From NCBI RefSeq assembly GCF_041260155.1, contig NC_091946.1:16652218-16716217 (forward strand): 64,000 bases of DNA. Reading direction: 5' to 3'. How positions within the stretch are numbered: position 1 is the first letter of the stretch; every line of letters starts with the position of its first letter. Source of the DNA: Ptychodera flava (Eukaryota; Hemichordata; Enteropneusta; Ptychoderidae). The translations under genes and the position numbers were made by a program. The notes under the pieces were generated by a model that saw only the letters and a list, made by a program, of their open reading frames with translations, was not told where the DNA came from and ran no database searches. This document shows positions 11,123-21,725 of this stretch, piece after piece.

Positions 11123-12684
11123 TCTACACCTGTATTGAATCACTGAATATTGTTGTTACTGTGTTACTGTTTACCTTGCCCTGTAAAGGTGAATGTTACT
11201 GAGACACATTTCCAGGAAAAACTTGCTGTTTCCTTAGTGTATAGCTAAAATCTGTTGAACAATTTCTTTAAAAAAATTAAAATGATATGCCTTATGTCAG
11301 AAAAAAAAAGAGTTCATGGTTAATCTGACGTTTTTTCACAAACTTTCACCACTTTTATATAACAGAGTGTTTAATTCTTGGACAAATTACATTAAGACAT
11401 TGATTGTAGATGCAAGATTTTGTGTTGAAAGTATCTTTAATTCCAATGTTCAGTCCATGTGAATGCAAATATACTCAATGTACATTTTTACTGAAATACA
11501 CTGTTTGTCTTGTCAGTGTAACCTGTAAAAATACAGACAATACCCGGTATATCTGAATTCAGTCCATACTGAAATTTATGGACTGAAATTTAGTTGTTCA
11601 CAACAACATCAACGTTTTTATACACAAGTTGTGCTGAAAAGCTAAACACTGGAAATATCAAAATAATTTGGAAAATAACGCAAAATTGATACATGTTACT
11701 ATAACTTTACATTTAAGTCTATTTTTGTTTTGCATTCTAGCGCGTGTCACAAACAATCATAAACTCAAAGTTTGCAAAATCTTTCCATTTATTAGTAATA
11801 CTCCAATGTGAGATGAATTAACAAAGTCAAAATTTGGTCCAAATTGAACACAGCCTGTACTTCCTCTGTTCACTACCTGATATAACGTTTCATGTGAATA
11901 GGCTATTGGCATACCACTGTGTTGTTGTCTGAGTTTATCACTTCTACAGCTTTATCAGTGTTATCTTGACTCATTTTTGGATGCATGTATAATTTAGTCA
12001 TGTATATGTACTTTCTGCTCAGTTTTGAAAATAATGCTTGTTTGGACTGTCAAATTGCCAGGTGGTATCACACCTAAACTTATTTCACAACTTATCAACA
12101 CATCTCATCTTGGATATCTTGTACAGTAATGAGCATATAATGTAGTACACATTAACCCTTTCATGCCTAACTTCACTTGGGGTTGATTAAATTTCTCCAA
12201 AACTGAAAGAGGTTTCATATTGCACAAAAGTTTACTCCATTTCAGAATATTTTGTAATTGAATATTCATGACAGGCTGAGAGACAGATAGGAAAGAGCAC
12301 TAGACCAACAGAAACAAAAAGTTTGGTCTACATGTGTCTATTTCCATCTGTTTGCATCTATTCAGTTGTCAATTCTTTTTGTATTACCCTGGTTGAAAGT
12401 TCTGCAATTAACTTACATGTCTGACACAGGCAGAGCTGACCAAGCCAGAATACCAAGACAATGCCAGAGGTTTGCAGATCTTTCAGCAAGGGTCATACAG
12501 AAAGATAAAAAAGACACAAACAGGTGCAGACAGACATGGAAACAGATACAGACAGACCCAGGCATTTTTGTTTCTGTTGGTCTGCCAGTTCCTGTTTGTC
12601 AGTCTCAACTTTTCATACAATATTCAGTATCAGAAATAGTATGAGATGGGATAAACACACACACATGTCAATATGTGTTCAGCA
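11123..12684. other. spacer between the two convergent transposon genes
   Basis: No exon is supported. It contains another fragment of the interspersed repeat (about 11560-11720) and a TTAACCCTTTCATGCC motif at 12152 that looks like one end of a TTAA-type MITE. CAGACAGA-rich text runs around 12270-12560. Confidence 0.5.
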
Positions 12685-13621
12685 TCAACAATATTTGACA
12701 GGCTTTTTCTTGCTGGATTTAAACTTCTTGAGATGCTTTTCATCTTTACTATAGAACAAAGGACCCTTTAAATTACATAAAGCTGCAACAAGCTGTACAA
12801 TCATTGATGCAACATCCTTAAGACTTGCAGGCATTTGATGTTTAAGGATACGCCAACATTTGACTCTCTGGATAGCACGTTCAATGTGAATGCGCAGATG
12901 TGCAATTTTTCTGGTTTTCCTAATTTCATTTACATTTAGCCGTTTCTTTTTGCCATTATGCCATTTTCTAGTGAATGGGGGTACAATAAGAGTTGCATCA
13001 CGCTTCAAAAGTAAATCTTCTATTTGGAACCCCTATCTGTCATGACTTCATCCCTGCTTCAATTTTCTCTACCAGTCCACTGTGCTCTGTTATATATTTG
13101 TCAGAAACATTCCCTGACCACAAATCACTAACAAAGGTAAAGGCTCCAAATGGTGAAACTCCAAACAGACATTTGTATGTGTTATGGCTTTTATATTGGG
13201 AGTATGTTTTGTATTGTTCACTCTTATTATGGGCTTATCTACAAAAAATCTGCACAGTCTAATAAAACTCGTGTACATGGAAATTCCTTTCTAAACTCCA
13301 ACGGCATCCATCCACGAATCTGTTCTTGAGTTGGCCATATCAGCAATGCTGGAACAATAGTTTGATGCAAGTATGATACCCATGTGATAGTAATTTTAGT
13401 AACAGTTGAGGTACTGACACAAAACAAATCTGCCAAAACAAGGAGGGGCAGATTCAGTCGGATACGTATCAAACACATGATAAACTGAAAGTATGCAGGG
13501 ACCTCTTGACGACGTCCAGGGCGCCGACTGCTGTTCTGCTCATATTTCTTCTCTTTTGCACTGTCTGAAGTTCGCCAAAATTTCATGTAATCAATACCAA
13601 ACTTTACAGAGTTGAAGATAC
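12685..13621 (-). CDS. transposase exon: HTH plus DDE_Tnp_4 catalytic domain
   Basis: On the minus strand, an acceptor at 13623-13622 joins in phase to the exon at 14372-14124 (LLEG then IFNSVKFG). The exon encodes a helix-turn-helix of the HTH_Tnp_4 type (LPLLVLADLFCVSTSTVTKI) and then the DDE_Tnp_4 domain. The first acidic residue lies in VLLDCADF. The reading then shifts by one base at a T-run (13245-13250) and continues VDKPIIRVNN. A second shift is needed before LKRDATLIVPPF. The catalytic Glu is in RIHIERAIQRVK. The coding end is KKPVKYC and a stop at 12685. At least two frame breaks mean this copy is probably not functional. The order HTH-DDE and the C-terminal KxxRIHIER motif are typical of this transposase group. 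Confidence 0.75.
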
Positions 13622-14123
13622 CTAAAATTAAGACAAGACATTCTTTAATATTTACACATGAGCATTAAATTTTATTAAGACATGAAGAATGATTGAGCTT
13701 ATAGCTACACATGCAACTGGATTTTGTCTTTCACCTTCACTGAAAGATATCCACAAAATTACAGGCATTTACGGAGACAGTCAGTATAATCATTCAGTAC
13801 ATTCTACGGATCATAAATTTCCTTGATATAATTTTAGGCATATTCTATTATGTATTACACCTGCATGTCCTTTTTTATTTAATTTGCAATCTGAACATCT
13901 TTGTGATCACATAGAACAAATCAAACTTTAAAATCAAATACAAAATTTAACATTTAGAAAATTATGCCTCTGTAGGATGGCACTTCCTACCAAATAAAAC
14001 TTTGGTATCTGTTTACAGACTGACATTTCAAAAGACAGTGACATCCTTGCAAACTACACAAACTTGATCATATGGACAGCACAATACATATTTATGACAG
14101 TTTAAGAAATCACAAACATATAC

Positions 14124-14372
14124 CTTCCAGCAGACTTCGAGACTGGATACCAGTATAAAAGTTGACTCGCTCATCTGTTTTCGTGATAGCATCAACAATG
14201 TTCTGTCCTGGTGGAGATGATGATTTGGCTAAACATTCCAGGTGATCAATATCTTCCAACGTTAAATCAGTTTGGCTGGCAATACTGACAAGGTTAGGTA
14301 CAGCACTATGTAGATAATCATGGTCAATCGGTTGTGGTGTACCAACCCAACTCTGTAAAAGAGGCCTCATCC
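14124..14372 (-). CDS. transposase middle exon
   Basis: Bounded by an acceptor (TTTATTTACAG) and a donor (GAAG|GTATAT). It encodes about 83 residues, including SIASQTDLTLEDIDHLEC and ERVNFYTGIQSRSLLEG. The NFYTGIQSxxLLxxIF junction is the conserved segment just upstream of the HTH in THAP/DDE_Tnp_4 proteins. The donor phase matches the next exon exactly. Phase continuity with the THAP exon is not clear, so an additional exon or a break may lie between. Confidence 0.65.
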
Positions 14373-14948
14373 CTGTAAATAAAATAAGGAATAAACAACT
14401 GGGAGAAAAATTCCTCATGTTCTACATAATACAATTCTCTTGAATATCATGAATACATTTAGTTTGAAAAGTCTGTTCATGCTCATACACCATGTACATG
14501 TTTAAATTCAACATTACTAAAACAAGTAGTATGGTGAAACTAAATTGACTTGATATTGTATGGCTTGAGGAAGTGGATAAACTGACATATTATTTAAAAT
14601 TTGCCATATGGCTAGGGTAAAGGTAGATTTCCAGATGTCTTCTTTAGAATACTACCTCTCGGAAATGGTTGTCTACATTGACTACCATGCAAACACTTAG
14701 CCTTGAGCTCTGTTGAAATATATATGGTAAACTATTTTTTAATCCAGTACTGGCAAAATGTAGGAAGCAAACTTTTTCCTTTGGTAATTCATAATTAGAC
14801 ATAAATATCCGAAAATATTGAGCATTACTATTCTTCATCTTCATGTAATGATTAAATCTATTGCAGCAACATTGTTTTGTTTATCATTTTGCACAATCAA
14901 CAAAATGACTGGGGTCAGCAAGATGTGCGATGTATAATTACAATTTAC

Positions 14949-15568
14949 CCATACATAGCACAATGCGATGGAGAGAATAAGCCTTCGCTGCACAGAAGTT
15001 GTGTCGGGGCACGTAATCTATTTGCTACGTTTGAAAAGCGATTTAGTTTCAACTTACGTCCGACCGCAACTGTCTTGCCAAAATACGAAGTCGTGACAGG
15101 TACATCGTAACATTCCATTTTTTCGCAATGACTGTTCAGACTCGGTGGCTGTGTTAAACAGGCAGACGAAGCATCATTTGCCTTTGAATTGGATGACCTG
15201 GCTGCGTTAAGCTTGGTCAATGTTGATGTTGAACGTGTTTGCAGAGGTTTCCCCCAGTTATTCCAAGCAAAATATTTTGGATCTCCTTTTGCAAATCCCC
15301 CATCGTCGATCTGGTCTTCATCAAAATGCAGTGAACAAAGTCTGGAACGTTTTGAGAGTTTCAAGACGTCCCTAGCAAAGTCACAATCGTTTTCTGAACC
15401 TTTGATACTTCTACCTTCTCGACGTATTAGCCTCTTCCACCGAGCTAAAGCTAAGCGATTACGAGGCCATTTGACCCATCTAATACCTGACATCCATGGA
15501 TATTTGTCCAAATGTTTCAATTTCCGTGAATGAGAGCCACATTCCGCTGCTTCACATGTAAAAACCAT
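14949..15568 (-). CDS. transposase 5' exon with THAP zinc finger
   Basis: Minus-strand frame starting MVFTCEAAECGS. It holds a C2CH THAP finger: CEAAEC, then a conserved tryptophan-containing core (RWVKWPRN, ARWKRLIRRE), then LCSLHF. An in-frame upstream ATG at 15628 would add 20 residues; the start at 15568 puts the first zinc cysteine at residue 5, which is usual for THAP proteins. A likely donor (GTAAAT) lies at 14948. THAP fingers bind transposon ends in P-element-like and related transposases. The exon is open throughout. Confidence 0.8.
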
Positions 15569-15625
15569 TTTCTCGATGACCTTCAGTGCACGTAACACAC
15601 ACAGACAGCATAGCAGACGAACGAA

Positions 15626-15638
15626 CAAGATGGCCGCT
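15626..15638. promoter_or_regulatory. YY1-like motif near transposase 5' end
   Basis: ACAAGATGGCCGC lies just upstream of the THAP exon, 86 bp inside the right end of the element. It resembles the AAGATGGCGGC YY1 consensus found at many animal transcription starts. Inference from motif only. Confidence 0.3.
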
Positions 15639-15711
15639 CATGGTCGACCTATTACCCAGAATGCATTTCTGTAACCTGTTATTGACTCCCTAGCACGTAG
15701 AGGAAGGCCAT

Positions 15712-15724
15712 TTAAGGTAGCGAG
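15712..15724 (-). repeat. right terminal inverted repeat
   Basis: Reverse complement of CTCGCTACCTTAA, matching 7350-7362. TATT follows at 15725-15728. Confidence 0.85.
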
Positions 15725-16441
15725 TATTCAAGCACGACGCGGCCAATAATATGGCATTGCGTTATACAGGTCTACGAGCAGTCACCATTTCTGATTGTTT
15801 TAAAAACTTCCTCTTACTCTTCGTTACATTGTGCCAGGCCTGTAACAAAATTCTCCGACTCGGGGCGCTTTTTTTAACCACTTTGCAACTTTATTTTGAA
15901 TTTCGGATGCTCATATCTCATAGAGTTTCCTTGATGTGAGTTATCAAACTCCATCCATATGTGCCTGAGAGATGTTATCCATTGGCTGAGTTTTCTCCGT
16001 TGCTATCCATTGGCTTGCTTTAAAGCTGGACTCAAAGCAGCGACATTCAGTTTAAGTTTTCCTGCTTGATTTTCGTAACCCGAAGAAAAACATAGACTTT
16101 GCTCAAAAACTAATAAACTTCAACCGTTTCAATTGAATCGTTCAGAAGTTCAGGCGAAATATCATTGATGAGACGCCATACTGCCCGATTCTAATTCAAT
16201 AAAATTACTAAATAATGTATGAAAAAGGTAAGGTAGCAAAGGTGGGCCTTCAACACCCACCATTCTACACCCACGTTCAAACACCCATGTTTCTCATACA
16301 ACCAAAATATTCCGCCCATAAAACGTTTATAAGATTACACTTGACAATGAATAAGTAAGTAACTTATGTAATATGATCGTTAATAATTTGAATGTTCAAA
16401 CACGACAATGACGGTGGCTATACGTGGTGCAACCTATCATT

Positions 16442-16509
16442 TGACCCAGTTTGACCTCTTTCGTATACCGGCGATCGAACGCATGCGCAGTCATACCTCC
16501 AAAATGGCG
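16442..16509 (+). promoter_or_regulatory. promoter region of the SLC25A44-like gene with NRF1- and YY1-like sites
   Basis: CGCATGCGCA at 16480-16489 matches the palindromic core of the NRF1 site. CAAAATGGCG at 16500-16509 matches the YY1 pattern. TGACCCAGTTTGACCT at 16442-16457 is an imperfect direct repeat of nuclear-receptor half-sites with 4-bp spacing. NRF1 drives many nuclear genes for mitochondrial proteins, which fits the gene 130 bp downstream. Confidence 0.5.
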
Positions 16510-16640
16510 ACGCCGGTAAACTGACAACAACTGCGATGTCTTGATAAACGTGGTTAAACCTGAGCAAAATGGATCATTTACCGAACAATCCGCATAGGAC
16601 TCGATGATGTAAATACTGTGAGATACAATGTGTGCCAAAT

Positions 16641-17579
16641 ATGTCATCTTTGCGGAGAAATCGAAGCACAATAGAATGGGACGACATGGACAAGCGGAAG
16701 TTCTTTCCGTACTACGGTATGTTTCAGTTCGCTATGCGAGCGACATTACACCCGTACAACTTGATCAAAACGCGTCTCATGGACAAAGAAAGTATACCTC
16801 ATTACAGGGGCACCGTAGACTGTTTCTTAAAAGTGATCAAGCAAGAGGGCTTCTCGTCAGTTTACCGGGGATTTTCAGTGCAATGCTTTCACCTTGGAAC
16901 AACTCTGATCTACATAACGACATACACATACAGTCGGAAAGCCATAAACCGTCAGTTCTCAGATTTGAGCGACTTCTCAGTTTCGATGATGTCGGGCAGT
17001 TTAGCGTCCCTCACATGTCAACTTATCGGTGTGCCAATAGATGTTGTCTCCCAGTTCATGATGGTGAATCGCAAAGCGGCGAAATTAGTGGAAAGCCCGT
17101 TGATGGAGGAGGTCAGAACATTGCCCAGTCTGTGCAGAGTCATCTACCGTGACAAAGGCGGGGTGCCCGCTTTTTATAGAGGGTTCCTTGCTTCCATTCT
17201 GACGTTTGTTCCTCACAGCGCGTGTCTGTGGGGAATGTACAGTCTGTATACGAGCGCCCTCGTGAATCTTGCCCCCGCCAACGTACCCCTTCTCGCGCTG
17301 CAAGCGTGTGCCGGGCCCCTGGCCGCGATGAGTGCCGTGCCGTTCTCACACCCAATGGATCTTGTACGAGTACGCATACAGCTCAACCAGAACGCCGACA
17401 TCAGGACTGCTTTCAAGGAGATCTTCGTCACCGAGGGCGTCCGTGGTTTCTCCCGCGGTATGTTCGCACGAACTCTAGCCAACACTCAGGGCTCAGTTAT
17501 CATGTTGCTATGCTACGAAACAGTCAAGAGACTCAGTCTACGAGATGACCATGGAGCGGACAGGTCAATGTCATTGTGA
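16641..17579 (+). CDS. SLC25A44: mitochondrial carrier, SLC25A44-like
   Basis: An uninterrupted 312-codon frame starting ATG at 16641 (MSSLRRNRSTIEWDDMDKRK). It shows the three-repeat mitochondrial carrier layout. The first repeat carries HPYNLIKTRL, the second GVPIDVVSQ and GFYRG-like FYRGFLAS, and the third SHPMDLVRVRIQ; these are the Px(D/N)xx(K/R)x(K/R) family signatures. The stretch IEWDDMDKRKFFPYYG and the C-terminal YETVKRLSLR match vertebrate SLC25A44 closely, and the length agrees with about 314 residues. SLC25A44 is the inner-membrane carrier for branched-chain amino acids. The gene has no intron here. I chose this ATG over an upstream out-of-frame ATG at 16628 because it begins the conserved N-terminus. 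It could be a lineage-specific paralogue. Confidence 0.9.
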   Translation: MSSLRRNRSTIEWDDMDKRKFFPYYGMFQFAMRATLHPYNLIKTRLMDKESIPHYRGTVDCFLKVIKQEGFSSVYRGFSVQCFHLGTTLIYITTYTYSRKAINRQFSDLSDFSVSMMSGSLASLTCQLIGVPIDVVSQFMMVNRKAAKLVESPLMEEVRTLPSLCRVIYRDKGGVPAFYRGFLASILTFVPHSACLWGMYSLYTSALVNLAPANVPLLALQACAGPLAAMSAVPFSHPMDLVRVRIQLNQNADIRTAFKEIFVTEGVRGFSRGMFARTLANTQGSVIMLLCYETVKRLSLRDDHGADRSMSL

Positions 17580-18276
17580 TGTAAAAGCATCTCCATGTAT
17601 TCCCCTCACGAAGAGTTTACTCACTGTCGCGTATCATCTGTGGGCACAAATATTTTTAATTGACTCTGTATGTATCCCATGGAAGTATATTTTAAATACA
17701 TTGACAACTTGTGATTTGTTTCATGTGCAAGTACACCTGTTCATCTTTCAGCTTTATGTACCTAAATCTCGGGCCCCAGTCATCATAGTCAACTCATAGA
17801 CCGTGCAGTGGAAAACTGTTTATGGTGAACCTTATAAATATTCTTTCATGCTGTTTTTATCTGAACGGACATGCATATTTTATTTTAATATGGTAAGCTT
17901 AAAGTTTTTTCCTTTTTGTTATTCACATGTGGCTAAAGGTATATGTTATTATGAAAGACAGAATTTTTCAAAAACTCAACGCTCAATCTGAGGTACCAGT
18001 GTTTTAACAGCAACACTGTTACTGTCACGCTCAGTTTCATATATTTAATTGTTTTCTTGTTCTGCGGTTTGCTGTTGATACATTATTAACAGAGAAGGCT
18101 TGTAAATGGCTACCAGGCTTTCCCCCAGTAATGGGTTTACTAGAGCCCATAGCATAACAGAGCATTCATACATGTCTCTTGGAATTCGAACAGCAAAAGT
18201 GTCACCATAATTCAGAATCCCTTACCTTACAGCATACATACATACAGTGTTAGACAGGAGAGGGATGTGTTCTTAA
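17580..18276. other. probable 3' UTR and flank of the carrier gene
   Basis: No further exon is seen. No strong AATAAA lies close to the stop codon, so the transcript end is not determined. Confidence 0.4.
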
Positions 18277-18361
18277 CCCTTTCACCACCATGGTTTGTCC
18301 CAAATCCATTGTTTTCCATGGTAAAGTTGGACCTGTACACAGGGAACTGGGGGTGAAAGGG
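18277..18361. mobile_element. 85-bp MITE with TTAA-type target site
   Basis: The ends are inverted (CCCTTTCACC on the left, GGTGAAAGGG on the right). TTAA sits at the left border and TTCA, one change from TTAA, at the right. A copy in the opposite orientation lies at 21372-21456. TTAA targets are used by piggyBac and Kolobok transposons. Confidence 0.7.
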
Positions 18362-18426
18362 TTCAGAATTGATAAATGGAGTTCAGTGACCCTTTCTCAT
18401 ACCTGTGTTCCACATATGCAGATCCA

Positions 18427-19384
18427 AGCAATAGGTTCAATCTTCCGATGGGCCACATTATAAACAAAACCACATGCACAATCATAGGCATAGAAAAATG
18501 TGTATTTCCATACGCGTTTGTATTGGATTATACTGCCATCATGTGATCTCCTTGACGTATGGATTCTGTAGAACACATCCTGTTTATTCCGGAAAAGAAC
18601 TATTCAGTCAAACATTGGACAGGTGATTCAAATTTTACTGGTGTTTGGATATTACTATTTTTGTAGTTCGTTAGGACCGGTCACATCTATAATGGAGACA
18701 AAGGTCCACAAACTGGAATGCAGAATGTTTGACACACTGCTCTTGGCTGCACCCATTCCTATCCTTCACAACTCCAGTAAAAGAGGAGTGATTCTTTTAA
18801 ACAAAGATGACCAACTGCTCAGCAGGCTGTAAATCATAAGATCATCCATTATTCTGTGTTTATTTGTTATTGATACCTGAGTATACACACCCAAACTATG
18901 TTTACACACACACACACAAAATTTGTGGGCCAAATTCCTATAAATAGCCAGCTTGGGAAAAAGAACTTGGCTCTCTTTCCAACTTTTCAGTTTGAAAATC
19001 TTCATATTTTATTGTTAGGCATGCAGCTTTATGTGAAGGCTTTGATTGTCAACAACGATGGCTTTCATGTTTTATTGCACAGCGTGCATGCGGTTGGTTT
19101 AGTCCCTGCCTTGGGTTTCCAGTCATCATGTCTAAAAACTGTGTAGAAAACAGTGCCATCCATTCCAAAGTTGGTTAAGGAATGGGTCAGAGAATGGTTC
19201 TACTCCGGAATAAAAAGGACGCGATGCGTTCTACAGACTCAGTATGCCCAAATAATCACGTGATGCCAGTACAAACAAGCCCACATGTGTACTAACGCGT
19301 ATGGAAATATGCGTCTATGCACGTTTGCGCACATGGCTTTGTTTGTACCGTGTTCGATTTGAATTCCGGGTTTGGCCTATTGCT
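18427..19384. mobile_element. nonautonomous element with ~190-bp inverted ends
   Basis: Positions 18427-18615 and 19195-19384 are diverged reverse complements. Shared words include AGCAATAGG, TTTCCATACGCGTT, TCTGTAGAAC and TTATTCCGGA. The roughly 580-bp centre has no coding frame of note. No clear target duplication is visible at the ends. Confidence 0.7.
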
Positions 19385-21003
19385 CTACTAAGTGTATTTT
19401 AATGTGTTTTTAAACAGTTTAAATCTCAGTTTCAAATTCACAACATGATGGGGCATCAACATGAGGAGTCCTATGTAAATTCTCTTATTTAAAATGTAGC
19501 TGGTTCAACACAGTAGATACATGTAGAATGTAATCGACACAAACTTTTCGTACTCCTACTGGACAGCAATCAACATAACCATTGAGCTGTCAATTACATG
19601 AAAAATGTCACCAGCTTGTAATATTACTCTGTTTCTTTTAACTGTTTCCTTCTTTTTGTTTAAGCAGTCCTAGTTTTTAAATCTAGCAAAGTGTTTCCTC
19701 CAACTCTGCTTTCATGTAAAGAGTACAAAGATCAAAATAACTTAAAGAATATACAATGTACAGTAAATTGGGCAGTGCCTGTGTTTGTCATTTGTAGATG
19801 AAACTTGAAATGGCAAACCGCAACATGATTGAGTAGGCTTTCAGCTTTAGTCATGATAGCATATTGTGAGATTGACAGCCAAAAACTGTAATTTTGTCGT
19901 GTCAAGCAATGAGGTGACCTTTGACCCTATCTTCACCAGAACTTTGGTCATGACCCATTGTTTTCAGTGATATTGTTTGACCTCCATAGCGGTGTATGGG
20001 AGAACAGGTAAATTGAGACTGACATCTTTGTATTAAGTTGCTCACATTGTACTTTAGTCAAACTATGTCATTATTTTGAACAGTTGAGTTTTGAGTAAAA
20101 TTTACGAACAATACTCGGAACTATATCACATTCTGTTCATATAACTTCTTTCTGCAGAAAACTATTTAACATTGTTATTTACATGTCCTGTACAGGGATT
20201 TCTCTACGATACATCCAGATATTCTATCTGTTAGATTCTGAGCCCCCCACTCCCACCCCCCAAAAAATGTCTCAAGCCTATTATTTTGTTTGTTGTTTTT
20301 TGACTTGTATACAGGGCAATGGCTTTGACAAAGTCAAAGGTCACGACTCACATTTTGCAACAAAAGTCCACGTTATTTTATTGTAATCAGAGCAAGATAT
20401 AAAGACTAGATGTTTTGACCTCATAGACATTACTGTGCACAGTACTTAAATACTGTTTGAAACAAAATGCTCCCTTCTGTGTTGAGACTACAGTATTTTT
20501 TTTCCTACTTTCTGCTCACTGATTTGATGGACATAATGCAAGGATTGGCCAATCAGATTGTTTGTATGTAGCAAGCACTACAGATGGTGATAGGAGACAT
20601 CCATCATATCACTGACAAGCAACTTGAATATTATTAACCGTAATGTTACCTCATAAAAACAAGTGATTTTGTAAATCATTTTAAGATGGTTATTTTACTC
20701 AAGTGCTGAGTTATTTTAGCAATCTTTATATTACAGGTATTTTTCTCTTTAGTGAAAGTCTGAATTTTGTCTGTAAAAATTGTATTTTATTCTCTAGTAC
20801 ATATTTGTTGACTTTTAGAAACTATGTATGACTAAATGGCGGGCAAATTTCCATCTGGAAGACTTGTCTAAAAAAAAAAAGCAAAACTATGAAAGTCAAC
20901 TCTCTACATTGTATCTAAGAGTACCGTGGTGCCAGTGACATTGTTGTAATTACAGGAACAATAGTTGTAACTTTTGAAATTATTTTTGATTATTTTTCTT
21001 CTA
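19385..21003. other. non-coding stretch
   Basis: No supported exon or repeat structure was seen in this AT-rich segment. Confidence 0.45.
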
Positions 21004-21354
21004 TTAAAGGTCCAGTGGCTGTAAATTTCTTGATTTTTTTTCACCATTTTTCTGTATGACTGTCAGCCCCAGTTTCTTGTACTACTCCCTCGAGATGTTT
21101 AGATACACAGTATTCGGCTTGTCAACTGAGCCTATAACTTATAATGGTGTAAACTGCATTGTCATTGTTAATAAGTGAATTCTGGTCTGGACTGGAATTC
21201 AAATGTAAACAAAAGCAGTGCATTCTACACATATAGATGCTGTGTTGGCAAACTAAATAGTGGGTGTTTTAACATGGGGATCAGAAGAAGAAATTGCAAT
21301 CGACCAACAAAATTAGTGAAAAAATCATCAAAAATTACAGCTACTTGCCCTTTT
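21004..21354. mobile_element. MITE-like interspersed repeat, ~350 bp
   Basis: The left end TTAAAGGTCCAGTGGCTGTAA and the right end TTACAGCTACTTGCCCTTT are near inverted copies. The core contains GAATTCTGGTCTGGACTGGA, the reverse-complementary counterpart of the same block at 10920-10955. Confidence 0.7.
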
Positions 21355-21371
21355 CTGATTCTACTTCTTAA

Positions 21372-21456
21372 CCCTTTCACCCCCAGTTCCCTGTATACAG
21401 GTCCAACTTTACCATAGAAAACAATGGATTTGGGACAAACCATGGTGGTGAATGTT
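21372..21456. mobile_element. second copy of the 85-bp TTAA MITE, inverted
   Basis: Reverse complement of 18277-18361 with a few changes. TTAA precedes it at 21368-21371. The right end has decayed (GTGAATGTTTGA). Confidence 0.7.
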
Positions 21457-21489
21457 TGAATACAAGGTATTGGCCTGATCAATACACGG

Positions 21490-21725
21490 CATTGTGAGCA
21501 CAATGCAATGTTGGTGTTGACAAATGAATGCCAGTGGAGTTGGACGAAAAATTTGTTTGTTTGTCAATAATAACATTGGTCAATACATGCTTGTAAGCTG
21601 TGTTGAATAATTGAACACTTGGCATTTTTATACAATTTTGAAATTGGAGCAAGAAACTGTATTTGAGAGACAGAACACTTTAATCTGAAAAAAACATCAA
21701 AAGTTACAACTATTACAGCTTTAAT
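21490..21725. mobile_element. interspersed repeat, diverged copy
   Basis: Contains GTGTTGAATAATTGAACACT and ends GTTACAACTATTACAGC, resembling the family at 21004-21354. Confidence 0.45.

Larger units (their letters stand above)
7350..15724. mobile_element. ISL2EU/IS4EU-like DNA transposon, near full length
   Basis: The element is 8375 bp long. The left end begins CTCGCTACCTTAA at 7350. The right end, read inward from 15724 on the minus strand, begins with the same 13 bp. TATT lies directly outside both ends (7346-7349 and 15725-15728) and looks like a target-site duplication. Inside are two convergent split genes, a SAP-SWIM-YqaJ nuclease (plus strand, 7422-10740) and a THAP-HTH-DDE transposase (minus strand, 15568-12685). 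Pairing a YqaJ-type nuclease with a DDE_Tnp_4 transposase is the known signature of ISL2EU elements. Each gene has at least one frame break, so this copy is probably inactive, but the ends and gene order are intact. Copies of a short interspersed repeat sit in a nuclease intron and in the intergenic space. Confidence 0.85.

Noticed and set aside
16628-17152. Alternative frame overlapping the SLC25A44-like gene
   Set aside because: The carrier frame carries all family signatures; this is a shadow frame over the same bases.
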